Shown here in pieces: positions 10,734 to 20,758 of a stretch of 64,000 nucleotides of DNA. Numbering within the stretch: position 1 is the stretch's first letter; every line of letters starts with the position of its first letter. A model generated the notes under the pieces. The model saw nothing but the letters and a program-made list of their open reading frames with translations. It did not search any database and was not told where the DNA came from. A program made the translations under genes and the position numbers. This DNA is from Lentisphaerota bacterium (lineage in GTDB: Bacteria > Verrucomicrobiota > Lentisphaeria > Victivallales > Victivallaceae): NCBI GenBank assembly GCA_015061525.1, contig SUWK01000001.1, positions 110,653 to 174,652 on the forward strand. The letters run 5' to 3'.

Positions 10734-10753
10734 TACTTATCTCCTCAAAATTC

Positions 10754-11503
10754 TCAATTTATACGTCCGCCGTGCCAATGAGCATCCTGGTTTCCAAGGG
10801 TGGTATAAGATGCCTCTTTATCAGCAACTTTGATTCCTTCTGCGTGACCGTCGCAAAAGAGGATATTGACTGTACCCTGATGTCTTGAAGCATCCGGTCT
10901 GCCGTACATTGCTGTTGATGAAGGCAGTGCATATACCCGGCTGGTTCCGCGGATAAAGGCAAAACTGCCGTTTTGAGTGGTATCCATAATCGTATAAGTG
11001 CTTGACGGATTTTCGATTTGCACATGCTTGGCCGGAATATACGTATTATTACTTCCGAGATACTCTGAACCATTGACATAACGCCAGTTCATTCCATAAC
11101 CGATTCTTGCATAGTTGGTATATGAATCCGGATCAGTGGTAAAAGACGGATCATACAGAACTTCTTTGGACATACCGTAAATCTCCGCGAATAATTCCCC
11201 CCATGTACTGAAGCCGTTGTATTCCACTGCTCCGCTTTTGGCAGACCAGGGCGGATAATAGTCAAAGCTGTCCACATAAGTGAAAGATGCTGTACCGAAT
11301 TGTTTCAAATTATTTATGCAGCTTGCGGTCCTGCCGCGTTCACGGGCAGAATTGAGCACGGGGAGCAGGATCGCGGCAAGAATGGCGATGATGGCAATCA
11401 CGACCAGCAATTCAATCAATGTAAAACTGCATACTTTTTCTTTTTTCAGTTGGAAGGAATTATTTTTCCCCGGGAATTTGATGTTTCGTTTAATTGTGTT
11501 CAT
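10754..11503 (-). CDS. Type II secretion/prepilin-type N-terminal domain protein with C-terminal H-X9-DG-type domain
   Basis: [42 protein letters not shown] prepilin motif and C-terminal [16 protein letters not shown]. Confidence 0.92.
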   Translation of the reverse strand: MNTIKRNIKFPGKNNSFQLKKEKVCSFTLIELLVVIAIIAILAAILLPVLNSARERGRTASCINNLKQFGTASFTYVDSFDYYPPWSAKSGAVEYNGFSTWGELFAEIYGMSKEVLYDPSFTTDPDSYTNYARIGYGMNWRYVNGSEYLGSNNTYIPAKHVQIENPSSTYTIMDTTQNGSFAFIRGTSRVYALPSSTAMYGRPDASRHQGTVNILFCDGHAEGIKVADKEASYTTLGNQDAHWHGGRIN

Positions 11504-11764
11504 CTTTCATCTCCTTTATTTAGTTTCAAAGCCTTTTTTGGTTTTTTTCAGACATTTTTACAAAAGTTCGGCAGCAACCATTTCACCGGAAATTTACAAC
11601 TGATGAACAGTTTCTCTATCATTGCTCACCTGTTTTTTATAATTTCCGGTTACGTTTTTAATATATCTGTCAAAAAAATTTTTTACAACAGCTTTATTTT
11701 TCAAAAAAGTATGATATATTTTCAAAAAGAAATGAATTTTTTTCAACCAGTCCAGGAGACGTAA

Positions 11765-12634
11765 ATGAAAAGCGGATTTATAGGTTCCACAGAGGGGCAT
11801 TCTCAATTATTCGGATATAATTTCGGAGAATATCCGATTCATAAGTTCAATCATTTCAACAAATACGATAAATTATACCCGCTGTATCCGATTTTTTGCG
11901 GAACAGATTACTGGCACCATGAATGTTACCGGGAAAGAGTCAATTCCGATGTTTTTGCAATTGAATACGTACAGAATGGAGATTTTATATTTGTTCATGA
12001 CGGCGAAAAGGAATTGTGTCGTCCTGGAGAAATTTTTCTGGTACATCATGGATGTAATTGTTCAATGCGCTGTCAAACACCAAGCGCGCAGAAACGAACG
12101 TTGTGCATGGATGGGCCGCTGCTGCTGCCGCTTCTGTCAGCATGCGGTTTGGATCGCGTTTTCTGCATCCGCGATATCGACACAGCACGGATGGATGCAC
12201 TTTTTAACCAGATGGATGAATTCAGTTGCCAGGAAGAGCTTGATTTTGGTAAATTAAGCAGTTTTTGTTATTCATTTTTGCTAACGTTAGCGGAGTTGGC
12301 GATCATCAGCCCCCGCCCGGAAGAACTGCAAAAAGCATTGCGTTTTATGCGGTCATCACTCAACGGTTCATTATCCCTGACTGACCTTGCCAAATACGCT
12401 GGAGTAAGTCAAGCTACTTTGTACCGGCTGTTCCGGGAGTATTTCGGCAGCAGTCCGATCAACTATTTTCTGGAACAGAAAATGGCAAAAGCCAAAACGT
12501 TACTGCAATATTTTCCTGTTAAACAGGTTTCCGTGATATTGAATTTTTCCACGCCCCAATATTTCTCCAATGAATTCAAAAAACGTTATGGGATCTCTCC
12601 GAAAAATTTCCGCTGTCAATCATCCGGCAAATGA
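11765..12634 (+). CDS. AraC family transcriptional regulator
   Basis: C-terminal double HTH: LSLTDLAKYAGVSQATLYRLFREYFGSSPINYFLEQKMAKAKTLL ... VSVILNFSTPQYFSNEFKKRYGISPKNFR. Confidence 0.93.
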   Translation: MKSGFIGSTEGHSQLFGYNFGEYPIHKFNHFNKYDKLYPLYPIFCGTDYWHHECYRERVNSDVFAIEYVQNGDFIFVHDGEKELCRPGEIFLVHHGCNCSMRCQTPSAQKRTLCMDGPLLLPLLSACGLDRVFCIRDIDTARMDALFNQMDEFSCQEELDFGKLSSFCYSFLLTLAELAIISPRPEELQKALRFMRSSLNGSLSLTDLAKYAGVSQATLYRLFREYFGSSPINYFLEQKMAKAKTLLQYFPVKQVSVILNFSTPQYFSNEFKKRYGISPKNFRCQSSGK

Positions 12635-12686
12635 TTCGGCGAAAAAAATGGCAGCACAGTCTTGATTTTTCCAAAAAATGAATCAG

Positions 12687-12941
12687 TTACGTGCCCGTCC
12701 TGATTTGCTTCCAAGAAAACAACATGCATATCGACCGCGATCTGAATGCGGTCGATATATCCTCTTTTCCAGGGCCTATAAAAAAACGGTTCTTTCCGTT
12801 GTCGGCAATATCACGTCGAAATGTCTTACTTGAAAATTTGTATATCCAGGCAATATCCTGATCTTTCATCTCTTTTATGAAAGATGTATTGTTGGGATAA
12901 TGATTCTGCTGCATCATTTTGAGAATAGTCTGAATTCTCCG
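12687..12941 (-). pseudogene. Remnant of a DeoR/WYL-type HTH regulator
   Basis: Reading frame RIQTILKMMQQNHYPNNTSFIKEM...FSSKTFRRDI resembles the N-terminal HTH of DeoR/WYL regulators. It is preceded by a stop codon and ends after fewer than 80 aa. Confidence 0.5.
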
Positions 12942-12992
12942 TATCTATATTATTGGCAGACGTTTTATCACCGGACAAACAGAACACAAATT

Positions 12993-13496
12993 TCAGAATT
13001 CAAGAGCGACCTGTTTGCCTTCTTCTAACGAAGTGCAGTAACAATCTGTTGCATAAGCACGCTCGGGAAGGACGATCATCACATTGAGAGGACGGTTTTC
13101 CACCGCATACGCAGCATGATGCCACACTCCCGGACGGAGCATAAGGATACAGCCCTTGGGAACGAGAAATGCTTCGATCTCATCGACCGGACACTCGTTG
13201 CCGGCACCGGCAGGTGCGCACCATACCACGGCATCCTGATCCAGAGGCATGGACACTTCACTGGTGTAGTTGTGATACTCGGCATCGGTAACGATCATCG
13301 GCCGGTACTGCATACGGCACGTGGAAAAAGAGGGTACAGCACCGCCAAGATCCTGCTGAACCATATCGCGAAAAAAAGCGATCGGCGCATCTTTGGGACC
13401 GGTGGCATTGGCATCCAACGGATCAATAAGCATCGCATAAGAACCGAATTTGTGGAAATTTTCCCGGGAAAGTTTCTGAATTTTGACTGTTTTCAT
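12993..13496 (-). CDS. Ureidoglycolate lyase-like cupin protein
   Basis: LSRENFHKFGSYA start, then PLDQDAVVWCAP and GCILMLRPGVWHHAAYAV cupin motifs. Confidence 0.7.
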   Translation of the reverse strand: MKTVKIQKLSRENFHKFGSYAMLIDPLDANATGPKDAPIAFFRDMVQQDLGGAVPSFSTCRMQYRPMIVTDAEYHNYTSEVSMPLDQDAVVWCAPAGAGNECPVDEIEAFLVPKGCILMLRPGVWHHAAYAVENRPLNVMIVLPERAYATDCYCTSLEEGKQVALEF

Positions 13497-13615
13497 AATT
13501 TAACCTTTCAAGTTAGTGTTAATATCATCCAATTAAAAAAAATATACACCCGTTTTTCCCGATTCGTCAAACCACATTCTAGAAATCAGTTCATTTGCCA
13601 AGATTCCAGAAAGTT

Positions 13616-16600
13616 TCAGGCAAGCATACCTTGTTTTTTATCTTCAAAGATCTTTTCGCTGGCGGCATCGGAGAATGCTCCGGCTGGCAGAGAGGTTTCG
13701 TTACCGAAGTTGAGAGTGATATTTTCCGCAGATACACCGCTGACCGTGACGGAGTTTGCTCCGTCTGTGTAAGTAAGCGTATCTGCGTTCCAGTTGCTCA
13801 CCTCGCCGTCGGCAAACCACAAGGTTACTTTACCATCAGAAAGCTGTTCAACGGTATCAACACCCCAATCGCTGCCGAAGCTGAAGATATCATCTCCTCC
13901 TCCGCCGTGCATGGAGTCGTTACCGATTCCGCCGACGATCACATCATTGCCGGAACCGCCGATAATCCGGTCATTTCCGGCATCACCGAACAAGGTGTTA
14001 TTGCCATTGTTTGCCCAGATTGTATCATTGCCGAGTCCACCGTAGATTTTTACACCGTTGCCGACATAAGCAAACTTCTGACTGGTCAGGTCGATAATAT
14101 CATCCCCTGCCCCGGCGCGGATCTCATCAATTTGAGCAATACGCGCAGCATCTTTGCCGAAGGAAGTATAAACATCCTCCACAAAAAGCGCGTCACCATT
14201 GGTATCATCGGTCAAAACCAGAATATTGGCATCATCGGAACCGGAGAACACATCGGAAATTTTGTTTTTGCCGAGAAGTTCAACTTGCTCTCCTGTTCCA
14301 TTCCAGCCATTGAGAATACCCTGATGTTCTGCGAAATAACCATCTTCCCAAGTACCGCTGGCATTGCCGAAGAAAAGATCCATATCGCCATTGGCTTCTG
14401 AACTCAACAGCTGCGGTTCGCTGCTATTCTCTGAAACGATAGCATTTCCGGCGGTAAATACACCATTTTCTGCTTTGACCTGCCACTGGAATGTCCCGGC
14501 AGGCAAAGCAAAGAAATCGATCGCGGTGTTTGCGGTTTCAAAACCCAATGAGCCGCTGCCGCCGGTAAGTTCAATGGCGTAACTGCCAACTCCGGCGATG
14601 CTTGCCCAGCTCAAACCATCAATACTGCCTGAAAGATCCTGAACTTCGCCCGGAATGACTGCAAACTCCCGAACCGCCGACCACTCTGACATGTTTCCGG
14701 CGAGGTCAACACCTCTTACCTGATAATAATAACTGCCGACCGCAAGATCATTCAGAGCAAAACCATTGGTACTGACAAATTCACCTTCGCCATCAAGATT
14801 TTCCGTTGAACCATAGCGGAAACAGTATCCGCTCATACCGGCATTGTCTACTGAATCTGTCCAAGTGAATGCGGCATCATAGCCGGAAACCGTTTCCGTA
14901 AATTCAGACGGGATTTCCGGAGCGACTTTATCAATATTGGAAACTGTGATTTCGCCGGTACTCTCATTGCCAACTGCGTCTTTTGCCCGGAAATAAACCG
15001 TACCATTTTCAGAAACAGTAATTTCTCCGGTATAATCGAGCCATTCACCATCGCCGATCCGATACTGTTTGACAACACTGTCATGACTGAAAGCCGCCTC
15101 AACAGTCACATCAGAGTTTGTCGGATTTGTATTATTGGAGGTCGCAACAGGTTTATTCGGGGCAGTCTTATCAATGTTGCGAACTTCGTATTCCGTAATT
15201 TCTGAATAGTTGCCCGCAGCATCCTTAGCCCGGAAATAAACAATTCCATTGGCGTCCATAACAACTCCGGCAGTGTAAGCTTGCCAAAACTTGTTATCAA
15301 GACTGTATTCTTTTGTAACTGTATCATTGCTGAAGGTTGCCATGACTGTTACACTTTGATTTGTCGCAGCAGTAATATTTGCACTTGCTGTGGGCTTTGC
15401 TGGAGCAATTTTGTCAATATTGGTCACTTCGTATTCTGTTATTTCAGAGTAATTACCCGCAGCATCTTTACCTCGGAAATAGAGTGTCCCGTTAGCGGTC
15501 ATTTCTATTCCAGCATTATAGGCTCCCCAAGTTTGCCCGTCATACGAGAACTCTTTCCGAGCGGTGTCGTTGCTGAATTCTACAGTAACAATGACACTGC
15601 CATTGGTCAAAGTATTGATATTGGCGGATGCTGTCGGAGCTGCCGGAGCGATTTTATCAATATTGTCAACACGGTATTCCGTTACGTCAGAAATATTCCC
15701 GGCAGCATCTATTCCTCTGAAATATACGATTCCGTTGCGATTAAAGACAATTCCGTCTTCATAGGCATTCCAAGTTTGATTATCCAAAGAATACTGCTGT
15801 TTGATACTGTCCAAACTGAATTCAGCATTGACCGTTACATTTTTGTTGGTCGGAGCAGTGGTACTGGCAAACACCTCTGGTTTCGCAGGCGCAACTTTAT
15901 CAATATTGCTGACTGTATAACTTGTAACGGTTGAGTAATTTCCCGCTTCGTCCTTACCACGGAAATAAACTTTTCCATTGGCAGTCATGACAATTCCAGT
16001 AGTATAAGTATTCCAAGTTTTATTATCCAGACTGTACTCACGGGAAACAGTGTCATTGCTGAATGCTGCAGAAACTGTAACATTTCCATTGGTTACACTG
16101 GTGATGTCAGCGGAAGCAGTCGGCTTTTCCGGGGCAACCTTGTCAATATTGTCGACCACTACAGATTTTTCAGTCACATTCCCGGCATTGTCAGTAACTT
16201 TGAAGTAGACTGTTTTGTTGGAGTCAACAGTGACGGTTGAACCGCTCATCCAAGAACTGTTGTCAAAACTGTACTGGACAGACTTGATTTCGCTGGCACT
16301 GTCAGAAGCAGTAACATCAAGTATAACATCCTGATTTGTCAAAGCTTCAGTGTTTTTGGAAATTTCAAAAACAGGAGCGGTGGTGTCAATTTTTGTAACA
16401 GATACACTCTTGGTCGTTACATTACCATCGTTATCTGTTGCTCTGAAGTAGACCGTACCGTTTGTGTCGACCGTAACACTGGAACCGGTGTACCAGTTCA
16501 GATTATCTGTAGAATATTCAACTGTTTTGATGCCGCTTTCTGTATCTGTTGCATTGGCAGAAATTGTAACCGGCTGATTGGTCCAATTTGCGGGATTTCC

Positions 16601-19600
16601 GGAAAGCGTCAATTCCGGCTTGGTGGCATCCGCAATACTGAATATTTCTGCATCGCTCCAATTGCCAACATTTCCGTAATTGTCGATCGCCCGGACTTTG
16701 TAATAATAAGTTCCATAACCGATGCTGGAAATAGATTTGCTCAAATCGGATGTTTTACCGGTAAAGGCGGTGGAAGTGAAGCTGCTGTCACTGGAAATGA
16801 TATATTCATATTCCTTGACACCGCTCAAAGCATCGCTGGCAGTGCTCCAGTTGAGAACAGCATTATAAGTCCCTGTTGAAACGCTCAAGTTTACGGGAGT
16901 TGTCGGTGCGGTTCTATCGACCATCGCAGATACAGAAGAACTCCAGGAGCCGATATTTCCATTTTTATCAACTGCCTGAACTCGGAAATAGTAAGTTCCG
17001 TCATTCAGATTTTGAATATTGCAAGATGTACCAGTAACAGTTTCTGAACCTGTGATCGTATTGAAATTACTGCTGGTGGAGTACTGGATATTATATTTCT
17101 GTACACCGACACCGCTGTCATTTGCAGTACTCCAACTCAAGGAAACTGTTCCAGAATTTTGCGAAGCTTTCACATTGGAAACAATACCAGGGGCGGTAGT
17201 ATCAACGATTGCACTTGATACAGTACTCCATGCTCCCTTGTTGCCGACATTGTCGACTGCTTGAACTCGGATATAATACGTTCCGTCGGCAAGATCGGTT
17301 GCTGAAAAGCTCGTGCCTGCAACAGTTGCAGATTTTGAAACCGTTGCAAATGATGAGGTGGTTGAAAATTCAATATTGTACTCTTTTACGCCGCTCGCGG
17401 AATCGCTGGCAGAATTCCAGTTTACTGTAATATCATCTTTTGAAGCAGAACAGGAGACGGTAACTTTTGAGGGAGCCTGAGTATCTATCAAAAGATTTTC
17501 GACATTGCTCCATTCGCCCTTGTTGCCGGTATAGTCTTCCGCCTGAATGCGGATGAAGTAATTGCCGTCAGCAAAAGAAGAAAAGTCGTATGAGTTGTCT
17601 GTTGCAGTATAAGTGCCGATCACCGAATTGAAATTGGCAGTGGAAGAGACTTGAATGTTGTACTGCTTGACACCGTTGCCGCCCCAATTATCGTGAGTAT
17701 CATCCCAAACGGCTGTTGTTCCATTCATCACAAAACCGGTAACCTGATCCGGAGCTTCCGTGTCGGTAAGGATCCGGTGTGACCAGCCATCTTCATCCTG
17801 TGCCTGAAATTGGATAAAATAGCCTTTTTCAAGATTGAGAGTAAAGGCCTTTGTCTGATTGTAAAGTTCGACTGTGAATTCAAATGTTTCAAAGGTGTTG
17901 TCGCTGGAAACAAGAATACGGACTTTGTCCAAGCCTTCAATATCGCTCCAATCCAGATATGCAGAAACCATTTCATCATTTTCATTGGCATAAACCGTCA
18001 ACGCATTTTCAGTTAGAGATGCTCCGTTGTAAACGATCAGATGGGTTTCTCCGTCAACATCCATTTTAAAACTGCCGTTGAAATCCAGATTTTTACTGGT
18101 GAAAATATAATTCTTTCCCCCTCCGAGATCAACCACACCGGAGATAGAAGAATCCTCTGTCATTTTAATTGAGTCATTGCCGCTGCCGCCGTTAACACCT
18201 TTATAAAAATTGGCTGCGGTTGCTGTGATTGAATTTGTGCCATCGCCCAAATCTATAGATTGGGAAAAAGTGACATTTTGAAATGTAAAGGTATCATCTC
18301 CGGAACCGGCTGTCACAACATTTTTGAATGTCGTTTCCAAACTGTCTGTTGCTGCTATTATATTCGCCCCATTTCCTAAAGCAATCATCCCACTCAAGTC
18401 TGCAGTTTGTGTAACAGTTATTTTATCTGAGGCATTTCCGCCGTTAATATTACTGGCAAGTGTAACATTGTCAAGAGTAATATCAAAACCAACACCCGGT
18501 ACACGTAAGTTCAGATCTGAACTTAATTTTCCACCTCCGGAAACTGTGAGGGTCGTTATCAGCAAATTACCTCCGGAAAGATGATACCCCCCGGTATTAA
18601 TTACATCACTTCCTCCACCCAAATCTATTGTACCAATTTTTTTATTGGTATCCATTGATATAACATCATTATATTGGGTTAAAATAAGCTTGCTCTCAAC
18701 GCCTACATCCCATTGGCTAAGATTTATATGACGGGCAAATGCGCCTAACTGAACCGTGCCGGAAAAAATATTAAAAAAACCATTAAATTCTGATATCGAA
18801 GAGTTAATGGTTAATGTACCAGCTCCATTTTTTGTTATGGTTCCTAAACCTGCAATACTGTCTATGTTGCGATCTCGGGATGATGTATTGCCGATTGTAA
18901 GGAGAGCATCGTTTTCGATCGTAAAAATAGCGTTTGCTGAATTTTCTAGAAAGAGAAAACCACCTGTTTGGGACTTGTTATTAGAAAATGTAAAATGTTT
19001 TCCCTCATCCAAAGTATATTCAAGTTTGGATAAATCATCTAAATATATTGCCCCGCCTGCATTATGAGAACTACCCATAGTGCTTCCGATATCTAAACCT
19101 GTTGCAATATTTTCAGAAAAATTAACATTTTTTAAATTTATGACAGAGTTAATTGCATAAATAGCTCCGCCTAGAGCTTCAGCATTTTGTCCGGCGCCGT
19201 AACTGTATTTTTGATTAGATGCAATATTGTTTGAAAAAACAACATTTTCTAAATTAGCAATTCCGCTCTGAATATATAAGCCTCCGCCGTAAGCACCTAT
19301 AGTAGACCCTGCTGCTCCAGTTGAAGTTGACGGACCTGCGTAAGCTACATTATTGGATATTTTTCCATCAATGATTGTTGTGTCCGTTTCATTTAAAAAA
19401 ATAGCTCCGCCTTTGGCGTACTGCGTTTTTGAGTACCAGGTGGTTTCACTGGTTCCGTAATAACCACCGTCTTGATTTACGAATACAATTTGGGATGTGG
19501 AAGAAACAAAATAAGAGGCAGATGCTGTATTGTTTGCAAATGTAGCTGATTGCAAATTCAATGTTCCTGAATTGAATGCAATTCCCCCACCGGCAGCAAT

Positions 19601-20743
19601 GCTGTCATAGCCATAAAAGGCGTGAGATTTTCCCCAGTTATTGCTGGCTCTGGACATAAAAGTCAAGTTATTTAATGTGCAACGGACAACATTATCATTA
19701 AACGTAATTGTGTCGATATTAACATAACTATTTTTGCTGTATAATGTTTTTTCTCCCTTATTGAATGTAAAAGATACATCCGCACCGGTTACATTTATTT
19801 CTTCTACTTGAAACGCGGTTACGGTTGAATTGGATATTGCGACATCCTGAAATAGTGCAGTTCCAGATTTGATAAAAATTCCGTTAGCGTTATCAGATAT
19901 ATTGCTGTCTTTAAGTTCCCAATCAGTATTGATGCCTGATAAACCTGTATTATTGTCTGCTGCAATAAAATCGTGAAGCTTTACAGTTGATTCATCTGCT
20001 GAAAATGCAATATCTGTGCTGTAAATTTCCAATGTACCACCGGATTGCTGTGTAAATTCAGCGTTATCGATATCAAATGCCACATTTTGTCTGATGTTAT
20101 TTGCCGTATTCAAGGTGACAACAGAATCAGATATCGTGATTTTTCTTGCATTAGTTCCGGTAAGACTGCCATTGAGTGTGATATTAATACTGTCGCCAAC
20201 AAGAGTCAAATCTTTTTCCAGTATTCCGCCTGTACTATTGACTGTCAAATTTTCCAGATTGCTGACTGTTCCTGAAAGAGCAAGAGTACCGCCATTAAAA
20301 ATAAGAGTATCGTTATCGGCTCCAAAATCCAAATTGCCGGTTCCGCTCAAGATTGCATTCAAAGTGACAATGTCATTTCCAGCACCGACAGATAATTTTT
20401 TGTTGCTGACGACTCTGCTTTGGGGAGTGCCGGCAATCGTTACTTCATCGTCACCGCTGCCGGTATAGGTGCTGACATTAAGAGTTGAATTGGAAATGGT
20501 AAGCAAGTCGTTATCCGACCCCAGGGAAAACATGAGATCTGTAGAGGTTCCGCTGTTGTTGGTAATGGTTGAATTGGTTACCGTAACCGTATCATTGCCT
20601 TTATCGGTAAAAATTTCACCTGTCGGGTCATTCAGGGTAATCGTTGCACCGATGATTTCCAGAATATCATCATAAACTGTCGTTTGATAACGGTCTTCCA
20701 GTGTCAATGAGCCGGTAATCTGTTTTGTTTCGCCAGTTGCCAT
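13616..20743 (-). CDS. Giant (2375 aa) repeat protein: beta-helix/Pmp-like N-terminal region, FN3 repeats, Ig-like repeats, C-terminal RTX repeats
   Basis: GGAIFLNET.../GGGLYIQSG.../GGAIYAINS... with F(S)NN motifs. DTxAPxxVxx...YYxRVQAVDxxGN FN3 units. NIDKxAPxxPTASxNxT...YFRxKDAAGNYS units. GGLGNDTIWANNGNNTLFGDAGNDRIIGGSGNDVIVGGIGNDSMHGGGGDD. SD AGGAG before ATG. Confidence 0.9.
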   Translation of the reverse strand: MATGETKQITGSLTLEDRYQTTVYDDILEIIGATITLNDPTGEIFTDKGNDTVTVTNSTITNNSGTSTDLMFSLGSDNDLLTISNSTLNVSTYTGSGDDEVTIAGTPQSRVVSNKKLSVGAGNDIVTLNAILSGTGNLDFGADNDTLIFNGGTLALSGTVSNLENLTVNSTGGILEKDLTLVGDSINITLNGSLTGTNARKITISDSVVTLNTANNIRQNVAFDIDNAEFTQQSGGTLEIYSTDIAFSADESTVKLHDFIAADNNTGLSGINTDWELKDSNISDNANGIFIKSGTALFQDVAISNSTVTAFQVEEINVTGADVSFTFNKGEKTLYSKNSYVNIDTITFNDNVVRCTLNNLTFMSRASNNWGKSHAFYGYDSIAAGGGIAFNSGTLNLQSATFANNTASASYFVSSTSQIVFVNQDGGYYGTSETTWYSKTQYAKGGAIFLNETDTTIIDGKISNNVAYAGPSTSTGAAGSTIGAYGGGLYIQSGIANLENVVFSNNIASNQKYSYGAGQNAEALGGAIYAINSVINLKNVNFSENIATGLDIGSTMGSSHNAGGAIYLDDLSKLEYTLDEGKHFTFSNNKSQTGGFLFLENSANAIFTIENDALLTIGNTSSRDRNIDSIAGLGTITKNGAGTLTINSSISEFNGFFNIFSGTVQLGAFARHINLSQWDVGVESKLILTQYNDVISMDTNKKIGTIDLGGGSDVINTGGYHLSGGNLLITTLTVSGGGKLSSDLNLRVPGVGFDITLDNVTLASNINGGNASDKITVTQTADLSGMIALGNGANIIAATDSLETTFKNVVTAGSGDDTFTFQNVTFSQSIDLGDGTNSITATAANFYKGVNGGSGNDSIKMTEDSSISGVVDLGGGKNYIFTSKNLDFNGSFKMDVDGETHLIVYNGASLTENALTVYANENDEMVSAYLDWSDIEGLDKVRILVSSDNTFETFEFTVELYNQTKAFTLNLEKGYFIQFQAQDEDGWSHRILTDTEAPDQVTGFVMNGTTAVWDDTHDNWGGNGVKQYNIQVSSTANFNSVIGTYTATDNSYDFSSFADGNYFIRIQAEDYTGNKGEWSNVENLLIDTQAPSKVTVSCSASKDDITVNWNSASDSASGVKEYNIEFSTTSSFATVSKSATVAGTSFSATDLADGTYYIRVQAVDNVGNKGAWSTVSSAIVDTTAPGIVSNVKASQNSGTVSLSWSTANDSGVGVQKYNIQYSTSSNFNTITGSETVTGTSCNIQNLNDGTYYFRVQAVDKNGNIGSWSSSVSAMVDRTAPTTPVNLSVSTGTYNAVLNWSTASDALSGVKEYEYIISSDSSFTSTAFTGKTSDLSKSISSIGYGTYYYKVRAIDNYGNVGNWSDAEIFSIADATKPELTLSGNPANWTNQPVTISANATDTESGIKTVEYSTDNLNWYTGSSVTVDTNGTVYFRATDNDGNVTTKSVSVTKIDTTAPVFEISKNTEALTNQDVILDVTASDSASEIKSVQYSFDNSSWMSGSTVTVDSNKTVYFKVTDNAGNVTEKSVVVDNIDKVAPEKPTASADITSVTNGNVTVSAAFSNDTVSREYSLDNKTWNTYTTGIVMTANGKVYFRGKDEAGNYSTVTSYTVSNIDKVAPAKPEVFASTTAPTNKNVTVNAEFSLDSIKQQYSLDNQTWNAYEDGIVFNRNGIVYFRGIDAAGNISDVTEYRVDNIDKIAPAAPTASANINTLTNGSVIVTVEFSNDTARKEFSYDGQTWGAYNAGIEMTANGTLYFRGKDAAGNYSEITEYEVTNIDKIAPAKPTASANITAATNQSVTVMATFSNDTVTKEYSLDNKFWQAYTAGVVMDANGIVYFRAKDAAGNYSEITEYEVRNIDKTAPNKPVATSNNTNPTNSDVTVEAAFSHDSVVKQYRIGDGEWLDYTGEITVSENGTVYFRAKDAVGNESTGEITVSNIDKVAPEIPSEFTETVSGYDAAFTWTDSVDNAGMSGYCFRYGSTENLDGEGEFVSTNGFALNDLAVGSYYYQVRGVDLAGNMSEWSAVREFAVIPGEVQDLSGSIDGLSWASIAGVGSYAIELTGGSGSLGFETANTAIDFFALPAGTFQWQVKAENGVFTAGNAIVSENSSEPQLLSSEANGDMDLFFGNASGTWEDGYFAEHQGILNGWNGTGEQVELLGKNKISDVFSGSDDANILVLTDDTNGDALFVEDVYTSFGKDAARIAQIDEIRAGAGDDIIDLTSQKFAYVGNGVKIYGGLGNDTIWANNGNNTLFGDAGNDRIIGGSGNDVIVGGIGNDSMHGGGGDDIFSFGSDWGVDTVEQLSDGKVTLWFADGEVSNWNADTLTYTDGANSVTVSGVSAENITLNFGNETSLPAGAFSDAASEKIFEDKKQGMLA
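14930..16640 (-). repeat. Tandem bacterial Ig-like repeats, about 240 bp (about 80 aa) period
   Basis: (N)IDKxAP boundaries recur near 14930, 15175, 15420, 15660, 15900, 16140 and 16400 in the translation of 13616-20743. Confidence 0.8.
16640..17760 (-). repeat. Tandem fibronectin type III-like repeats, about 280 bp period
   Basis: D(T/R)xAPxxVxxx boundaries near 16920, 17200, 17485 and 17755, each with a YYxRVxAVDxxGNxGxWS segment. Confidence 0.8.
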
Positions 20744-20758
20744 GATGCTGTTCTCCTG

